From: Rhodocyclaceae bacterium
GTDB lineage: Bacteria; Pseudomonadota; Gammaproteobacteria; Burkholderiales; Rhodocyclaceae
Length of the DNA stretch: 55,821 nt
Reading direction: 5' to 3'
Assembly: GCA_016791105.1 (NCBI GenBank)
Contig: JAEUNM010000146.1
Location: forward strand, 1-55,821
Made by a program: the position numbers and the translations under genes. This document shows, in pieces, positions 51,193 through 55,821 of this stretch; within the stretch, counting starts at the first letter, position 1, and the number at the start of each line of letters is the position of its first letter. The notes under the pieces are model-generated. The model saw nothing but the letters and a program-made list of their open reading frames with translations, was not told where the DNA came from and did no database searches.

Positions 51193-51579
51193 CTACTCGT
51201 CGAATTCCCAGGCGGCCGGGTCGTAGCGCTCCATGGCGGCTTCCCATTGTTCGCCACTTATTTCCGAAAACAACAGGTCGGCAAGTTGATCCGGCGCCAC
51301 GTCGGTGCGCGCCAGCAGCGCCGCGATGGGCGGGTATTCGTCGAAATTTGGCGCGATGCGAAACATGAGGCCGACGAATTTCATGATCGACGATTCCCAG
51401 GTCATGCCGTGCCAGCGCGCCCGCCGTATGCCCCACTCGATGCGCTGGCGCAATTCGTCGTCGGGCGAATTTTCCACCCACACCGTCTGTTCGTTCCGCA
51501 GATAGGCGAATAGCGCGTTCCTGAGGCGCTCGTCGCCGCTGCGGTCCAGCTGTTCCATCTGTTTCGATCCGATGCGCAC
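51193..51579 (-). CDS. Small protein heading the toxin-like operon
   Basis: A 128-residue soluble protein. The core pattern LRQRIEWGIRRARWHGMTWESSIMKFVGLMFRIAPNFDEYP (about 53-93) recalls small proteins found beside type VI secretion effectors, seen repeatedly before effector genes, but I know no proven role. It could be an effector adaptor or chaperone. The start GTG 51579 is selected because GGGAGGG lies seven bases upstream. The stop is three bases before the next ATG. Confidence 0.6.
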   Translation of the reverse strand: MRIGSKQMEQLDRSGDERLRNALFAYLRNEQTVWVENSPDDELRQRIEWGIRRARWHGMTWESSIMKFVGLMFRIAPNFDEYPPIAALLARTDVAPDQLADLLFSEISGEQWEAAMERYDPAAWEFDE

Positions 51580-51741
51580 TCGATGCCCTCCCGCTGGCCG
51601 CGGCCGCACTTTCAATCCGCCGTGGCGACGCTACGGCCGACAGCTTACACCGCCGGCCCGGCCCCACACTGTGGCCTGATTCCTGCTGCGGCGCCGCTGT
51701 GCCGGGGCGGGCAAAATGAGCGACCCCTCGTAGCCTCGTAG

Positions 51742-51767
51742 GGCGGATAAGCGCAGCGCAATCCGCC
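51742..51767 (+). repeat. REP-like palindrome, copy 2
   Basis: The arms GGCGGAT and ATCCGCC flank the centre AAGCGCAGCGCA. The related copies are at 42273 and, in the opposite orientation, at 53296. Confidence 0.6.
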
Positions 51768-51911
51768 GTATGTCGGCGTTAAAGTTCACCCTACAGTCTT
51801 GCGCCGCCGCTGGCGAGACGCCGGGGCCTCGTTTCATGGGCACCCCGTGTGGGCGGACATTTCTGCCGACAGAATTTCCCGCAGCCATGGTGTAATGCAT
51901 TGATCAATAAC

Positions 51912-51917
51912 TATAAT
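51912..51917 (+). promoter_or_regulatory. -10 element of the fic gene
   Basis: A perfect TATAAT ends 35 bases before the ATG at 51953. No good -35 lies at the right distance, so it may depend on an activator or an extended -10. Confidence 0.4.
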
Positions 51918-51952
51918 AGCCAGACTTGGAATGGACATTCGGCTGGACAAAA

Positions 51953-53161
51953 ATGGCTGCGACGCATCCCTCGCGTGAGCTTTCCGAACTGGTGTGCCGG
52001 ATCGATACGGACCGTTTTGGTCCCTTCGTGTTTCAGCCCGGCGTGATTGCCGCCGACCTCGACTTGGCGCAACAGCGGGTTGCCGACGCGCAGGAGCGCT
52101 TCGTGGCCTCGCCACTGGCGCAAGTTGCCAACCAGTTGGAAAAAGAGGTGCTGGTGAGCAGCGTGTTCGGCACCAACACCATAGAAGGAGGCACGCTGAC
52201 GGAAGACGAAACCGCCAGCGCGCTGGCCCTGGACCCCGCCCAGGTGCAGGAGGTTGAACAGCAGCGTGCGATCAACATCAAAAGTGCTTTCGAATTTGCC
52301 CAGTCCGCAGCGGCCAAGCCTGGCTGGACTTTGACGGCCGACTTTATCCTCGACCTGCACCGGCTCATCTGCAAGGACGTACCGCACCCGGACAATCGCC
52401 CGGGGCTCATTCGTGACAATCCGAAATCCCGCGTCACGCACGTCGGAGACCCTGCCCACGGCGGCATCTATAAACCGCCGCAATATGGCCGGGACATCGA
52501 GCGCCTGCTGGAGGCCCTGGTGTCCTGGCATGGCGAACTGGCGGCCGCCGCGGTGACGCCGCTGCTGCGGGCGCCTCTCGTGCATCTGTATTTCGAACTG
52601 ATACACCCGTTTTGGGACGGCAATGGCCGCGTTGGCCGCGCCATCGAGGCCACCCTGCTCGCCGCCGCCGGCTTTCGCCATACGCCCTTCGCGCTGGCGC
52701 GCCATTATCTGCAGAACATCGACGCCTATTTCACACTATTCAACAGTTGCCGCAAGGCGGCCGAAAAAGGTAAGGCCGCGCCCAACCAGGCCTTCGTGGA
52801 ATTCCATCTCGAAGGCATGCGCGTCACCATCAACGCGCTGCACGACCGGGTCAATCGCCTCGTCATCATGTTGCTGTACGAGAGCAAGATTCGCCGTGCG
52901 CTGGACGAAAAACTTATCAACGGCCGCCAATACACGATACTTTCCATGCTGTTCGCGCGCGGCCGCGCCTGGCCGCTGGCCGAATTGCGGCAATTGCCCT
53001 GGTACGCCAGCCTCTACGCCAAACTGAACGACAAGACGCGCCGGCGCGATCTGCAGCGGCTGCGTGCACTGGAATTGGCTTACCAGGATAGTGCCGATGC
53101 GCTGTGGCCGGGCTTCATCCAGCCGCAAAAACTAAAGCCGGTGAGCAGCACGGATTCCTGA
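51953..53161 (+). CDS. Fic-family protein with built-in inhibitory motif
   Basis: A 402-residue Fic protein of the kind with an N-terminal DUF4172-like/inhibitory region and a C-terminal winged helix. The catalytic loop HPFWDGNGRVGRA is intact (H218), so it should transfer AMP from ATP to a hydroxyl of a target protein. The autoinhibitory motif T74-N-T-I-E78-G79 fits [S/T]xxxE[G/N], and comes before the Fic core, as in class II proteins; E78 blocks ATP until released. ATG 51953 is chosen as the recognisable protein begins there. No antitoxin gene adjoins it. Confidence 0.88.
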   Translation: MAATHPSRELSELVCRIDTDRFGPFVFQPGVIAADLDLAQQRVADAQERFVASPLAQVANQLEKEVLVSSVFGTNTIEGGTLTEDETASALALDPAQVQEVEQQRAINIKSAFEFAQSAAAKPGWTLTADFILDLHRLICKDVPHPDNRPGLIRDNPKSRVTHVGDPAHGGIYKPPQYGRDIERLLEALVSWHGELAAAAVTPLLRAPLVHLYFELIHPFWDGNGRVGRAIEATLLAAAGFRHTPFALARHYLQNIDAYFTLFNSCRKAAEKGKAAPNQAFVEFHLEGMRVTINALHDRVNRLVIMLLYESKIRRALDEKLINGRQYTILSMLFARGRAWPLAELRQLPWYASLYAKLNDKTRRRDLQRLRALELAYQDSADALWPGFIQPQKLKPVSSTDS

Positions 53162-53295
53162 TCGATAGTAGGCGCTGCAACTTGCGGTCCGGCTGATGGG
53201 TACCCACCCGTGCGCGCCTTGCCTGGGCCGGAATCCAGCGCAAACTTTGGCTGGGCACTTTCATAGGCGCATTGGGGCGTTCAAACTTACCACTC

Positions 53296-53323
53296 GGCGG
53301 ATTGCGCCTGCGGCTTATCCGCC
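53296..53323 (-). repeat. REP-like palindrome, copy 3
   Basis: Written on the plus strand it begins GGCGGATTGCGC and ends GGCTTATCCGCC; its reverse complement has the same form as the copy at 51742. It is located in the 233-base convergent gap after fic. Confidence 0.6.
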
Positions 53324-53394
53324 CCACAGCGCTTAGCGGCGGTCTTGCCGTCGCGTAGCGAACCGAAGGTAAGAACATCCGTTGGTGCGACTTG

Positions 53395-53982
53395 TCAGTC
53401 TTCAGCTCTTAGCACCTCATCGACTCGCACCCGTAACAGTGGCAGCAATTCCTTCTCGAACCACGGATTTCGCCGAAGCCAAATATTGTTGCGCGGACTT
53501 GGATGGGGCAGGGGGACGATGTCTGGCCAGTAACTGCGCCATGACTGCACGGTTGCAGTAACCGACCCGCCTACACCGGGTAGATGGTAAGCCTGCGCAT
53601 ATTGACCGACGACAAGTGTGAGCTTCAGGTTTTTGAGTTGTTGTAGCAGTGTTGCGCGCCATGCCGCTGCGCATTCAGGTCGAGGAGGGAGATCACCGGC
53701 TTTGCCTGTCCCCGGAAAGCAGAAGCCCATAGGCAGGATGGCTACTTGTCGAGCGTTGTAGAACACTTCCTCAGACACACCAAGCCATTCGCGCAGCCGG
53801 TCTCCGCTAGTGTCAGCGAAGGGTACGCCTGATTCATGCACCTTTCGTCCCGGCGCCTGCCCGGCAACCAGGATGCGGGCGTGCGGATGCAACTGGAGCA
53901 CGGGGCGCGGGCCGAGCGGCAAATGCTCCGCACAGATGGAGCAGCGGCGCACTTCACTGATCAATGTCTCAAACGCGGCCAT
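53395..53982 (-). CDS. Uracil-DNA-glycosylase-family protein
   Basis: A 195-residue protein of the UDG superfamily, which removes uracil from DNA. Motif A ILVAGQAPGRKVHESGVPFADTSGDRL (about 40-66), a Cys pair near the start (RRCSICAEHLPLGPRP), the strand LTLVVGQYAQAYHL and the closing LPHPSPRNNIWLRRNPWFE are all recognisable. The CxxC may be a zinc or cluster site, though four-cysteine cluster glycosylases need two more ligands. The start is chosen at 53982 because the fold begins there; 54048 is possible. Confidence 0.78.
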   Translation of the reverse strand: MAAFETLISEVRRCSICAEHLPLGPRPVLQLHPHARILVAGQAPGRKVHESGVPFADTSGDRLREWLGVSEEVFYNARQVAILPMGFCFPGTGKAGDLPPRPECAAAWRATLLQQLKNLKLTLVVGQYAQAYHLPGVGGSVTATVQSWRSYWPDIVPLPHPSPRNNIWLRRNPWFEKELLPLLRVRVDEVLRAED

Positions 53983-54567
53983 GACGCTTGTGAAGGCTAA
54001 GCTAGAACTGAGCGGCGTTGTGCGGCTTGATCGCGCAGCGTCCGGCAATAGAGGGGAGCGAGGTTGAGCGCCAAGTCAGGGCTCAGCCATGTGAGCAATG
54101 AAGCCATACAAGTGCGACCGGATGAGGTAAGACCATGATAGCCCTGAGGATGCCGTAGAAACACCGAATTATTCGACGGTCGCTGCCTTTTTTGGCTCGT
54201 CCGCTAACCACTGCCGGACGGGGCATGTTGCCCCGTCCGCACCATCTGGCGTCGCTGGGCAGAGTGCGGTCGTTTGCCTATCGCGCTCGCGAAATGATTG
54301 CGACGGGGTAAATACACAGTCCCGCCCCGGGGGAAAATTATTAGAGCCTCGTCCCTTTATTTCCGTTTGTGCCCAATGAGGGCTGCCCGGCAGGGACGAT
54401 CAGTCATTCATAACGCCGGCTTTCCAGCCGCAGAGTCGGTTGCAGGGCGACATTGGAAGTGAGAGAAAAACGTTGTCTGTCCCCGTTTTTCCCGTTTTTC
54501 TCACTCGCTTGCTCCGCGACGGGCGTTTTTTGGTCGGAGGCAAAATACCTCACGCTGCCCCCGGTTT
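53983..54567. other. Gap with a hairpin repeat, no gene seen
   Basis: No frame here looks like a protein. It includes the second copy of the hairpin repeat at 54216-54250 and the region before the uracil-glycosylase gene, which must hold its promoter. Confidence 0.5.
54216..54250 (+). repeat. Dispersed hairpin repeat, copy 2
   Basis: Arms GGACGGGGCA and TGCCCCGTCC around TGT give a perfect ten-base stem, followed by GCACCATCTGG. It differs from the copy at 30512-30546 at only a few positions. Both copies are intergenic. Confidence 0.6.
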
Positions 54568-55782
54568 CTAGCGCTCCAGCACGAAGCGCAATCCTGCCTC
54601 ACCGGCCGCGGACTGTACTTCTTCAACCAGCCAGGACCAGCCGGCAAGCGGCGCCGCCGCAAGCAAAATGACCAATGCGCAGAAAATCATGACCACCATG
54701 AGCATGCACGCGAACCAGGTGTTCTGCTGATTCCAGTTCTCCAGAGTTCCGGCCGCGTCGTCGGCGCCGCAGGCACGCAACAGCGCCGGCAAATTCAGAA
54801 GAATCGTCGCCACCGCCGAAATAATAGCGGCCACGATCGCTGCCACCACGACGCCACCGCTGGTAATGGCAAGGGTGGACACGATCACCGCAATCACCAC
54901 CGCGATGATTACTGCGCAGATGGCATTGACCACCGCCCAGGTGGTCGACTTGCCGGCCACCGCGATGTCGCAACGGGCGGCCTCGGACATCGCCACGGTA
55001 GCCAGGCTCTGAACGAACGCTTCCAGGGCGGCCCGAACCTGCGACCAGCGTGCCTGCGCTTCCGAGGATGCGCCGGCGCCGGCATTGGTCACACCCGCGC
55101 GCAGGCTTGCGTTGGCGCTCACGCCGCTGTTGAGCCGCGCGCGCAGACCGCTGTTCAGAACGTTTACGGGAGGCGGTTGCGTGGCCTGCAGCCAGGCCGT
55201 GATCAAGGATTCGATATTGCGCATGTCCGGCTCCAGGCGGCGCATGGCGCGGCGCAGCGTGATCAATTGATCGCCGTACAGGCGGAATTCGCGGCGTATG
55301 CCCACCCGCCCGGCCGCCGTATCGTCAACGATGCTTTGCAGCGCGTCCACGAATTGTTGGCGCGATGCTACCCGGTTGGCCCCGAAATGCAGATCCACGT
55401 AACCCGGCGGACCCCAGGTCAGAACCAGCGGCGGATTCGGAAAGCCGGGCGGCGGCGGCACATAGGGCAGCGACACGCGATTGGTGCGGTTGCCTATGCG
55501 CTGGGTGGCGACGACGTAGAGCGTCATGGCGTCGGACATGTCGTCCACCTGCTGCGTATAGCTGCCGAAGCGCGTCGATACGGTCACATTCACCCTGTCG
55601 CGCCAGTCGCTGCTGCGGCCGCTAAATTTGCCGTCACGGCCGCTGCTGCCGGACCAGATGCGGTCGTCGGCATTGCTGGAATCCTGGTCCCAGACGGACA
55701 GTTCCACGCCCGACGCCGGGACCAGCGTGCCCCAGGGGCCGGGGCGATAGTAGACGGTGCCGCGAAGGTCAAGCTCGCTCAT
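54568..55782 (-). CDS. Membrane protein of unknown function
   Basis: A 404-residue protein that I do not recognise. Residues 1-110 look like a beta-sandwich of the transthyretin-like kind (LRGTVYYRPGPW, VELSVWDQDSS, DGKFSGRSSDWRDRV). Residues about 110-260 are mainly helical with a proline-rich link (VPPPPGFPNPPLV). Residues about 280-400 hold three or four membrane helices (VVNAICAVIIAVVIAVIVST, GVVVAAIVAAIISAVATILL, MLMVVMIFCALVILLAAA). The layout, a beta domain plus terminal helices with no signal peptide, would suit an effector-like or membrane-inserting protein, but this is speculation. It may continue an operon that begins outside the window. Confidence 0.6.
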   Translation of the reverse strand: MSELDLRGTVYYRPGPWGTLVPASGVELSVWDQDSSNADDRIWSGSSGRDGKFSGRSSDWRDRVNVTVSTRFGSYTQQVDDMSDAMTLYVVATQRIGNRTNRVSLPYVPPPPGFPNPPLVLTWGPPGYVDLHFGANRVASRQQFVDALQSIVDDTAAGRVGIRREFRLYGDQLITLRRAMRRLEPDMRNIESLITAWLQATQPPPVNVLNSGLRARLNSGVSANASLRAGVTNAGAGASSEAQARWSQVRAALEAFVQSLATVAMSEAARCDIAVAGKSTTWAVVNAICAVIIAVVIAVIVSTLAITSGGVVVAAIVAAIISAVATILLNLPALLRACGADDAAGTLENWNQQNTWFACMLMVVMIFCALVILLAAAPLAGWSWLVEEVQSAAGEAGLRFVLER

Positions 55783-55821
55783 GACGGAAATCCCAGGGTA
55801 GCGGACAAGGCCGCAATCGAT

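Larger units (their letters stand above)
51580..51952. other. Divergent gap with REP-like unit and fic promoter
   Basis: No gene seen. It separates the leftward toxin-like operon from the rightward fic gene. Contents noticed are a REP-like unit at 51742-51767 and a -10-like TATAAT at 51912-51917. Confidence 0.5.

Overview
The window looks like a chromosomal segment of a GC-rich betaproteobacterium. No rRNA gene is present to place it more precisely; the inference rests on gene content: a DUF1840 protein, a dctA-dctB-dctD cluster, ttcA next to a persulfide dioxygenase-rhodanese fusion, a Bcr/CflA exporter, a yqjD/yqjE/yqjK-type cluster with glpD, and dispersed GC-rich REP-like palindromes. Genes are dense, many starts and stops overlap, and I saw no tRNA, rRNA or CRISPR array.

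Layout. 0-4.2 kb: the 3' end of a probable IS21-type ATPase gene, an OmpA-like protein, a Tat-exported caspase-like peptidase, and a rubrerythrin-rubredoxin pair behind a well-formed OxyR-like promoter. 4.3-9.0 kb: signalling genes (HD-GYP protein, PAS histidine kinase with a dead receiver domain, membrane histidine kinase). 9.1-15.8 kb: a drug exporter, then an abutting operon of TonB receptor, periplasmic binding protein and GGDEF-EAL protein. 15.8-27.7 kb: mostly housekeeping (glpD, yqj-type stress genes, hydrolase, folE, persulfide dioxygenase-rhodanese, ttcA), a small protein with a CheZ-like signature, a degenerate kinase with an Hpt domain, DUF1840, and a ROK protein with an altered phosphate-binding motif.

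27.8-42 kb is the accessory region. After a lipoprotein, every gene lies on the minus strand. In transcription order these are rdrA and rdrB (a RADAR anti-phage system: P-loop ATPase plus large adenosine deaminase), a 1057-residue protein joining a Cro-type HTH, a STAND-type ATPase, a helical-repeat region and a UrtA-like urea/amide-binding fold, an L-amino-acid-oxidase-like flavoprotein, and a four-repeat OAA/MBHA-type high-mannose lectin. The sensor-oxidase-lectin stretch is the best candidate for something not yet described.

42.3-47.6 kb holds dctD, dctB and dctA, with a sigma-54 promoter and candidate upstream sites before dctA. 48.3-51.6 kb is a tight four-gene operon: a small protein, a coiled-coil protein with a deaminase-like C terminus, a SUKH-type immunity protein and an ADP-ribosylglycohydrolase. 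It resembles a polymorphic-toxin or type VI effector unit. The right end has a Fic protein with its own inhibitory motif, a uracil-DNA-glycosylase-family protein and an unrecognised membrane protein. REP-like hairpins recur in gaps between 30 and 54 kb.
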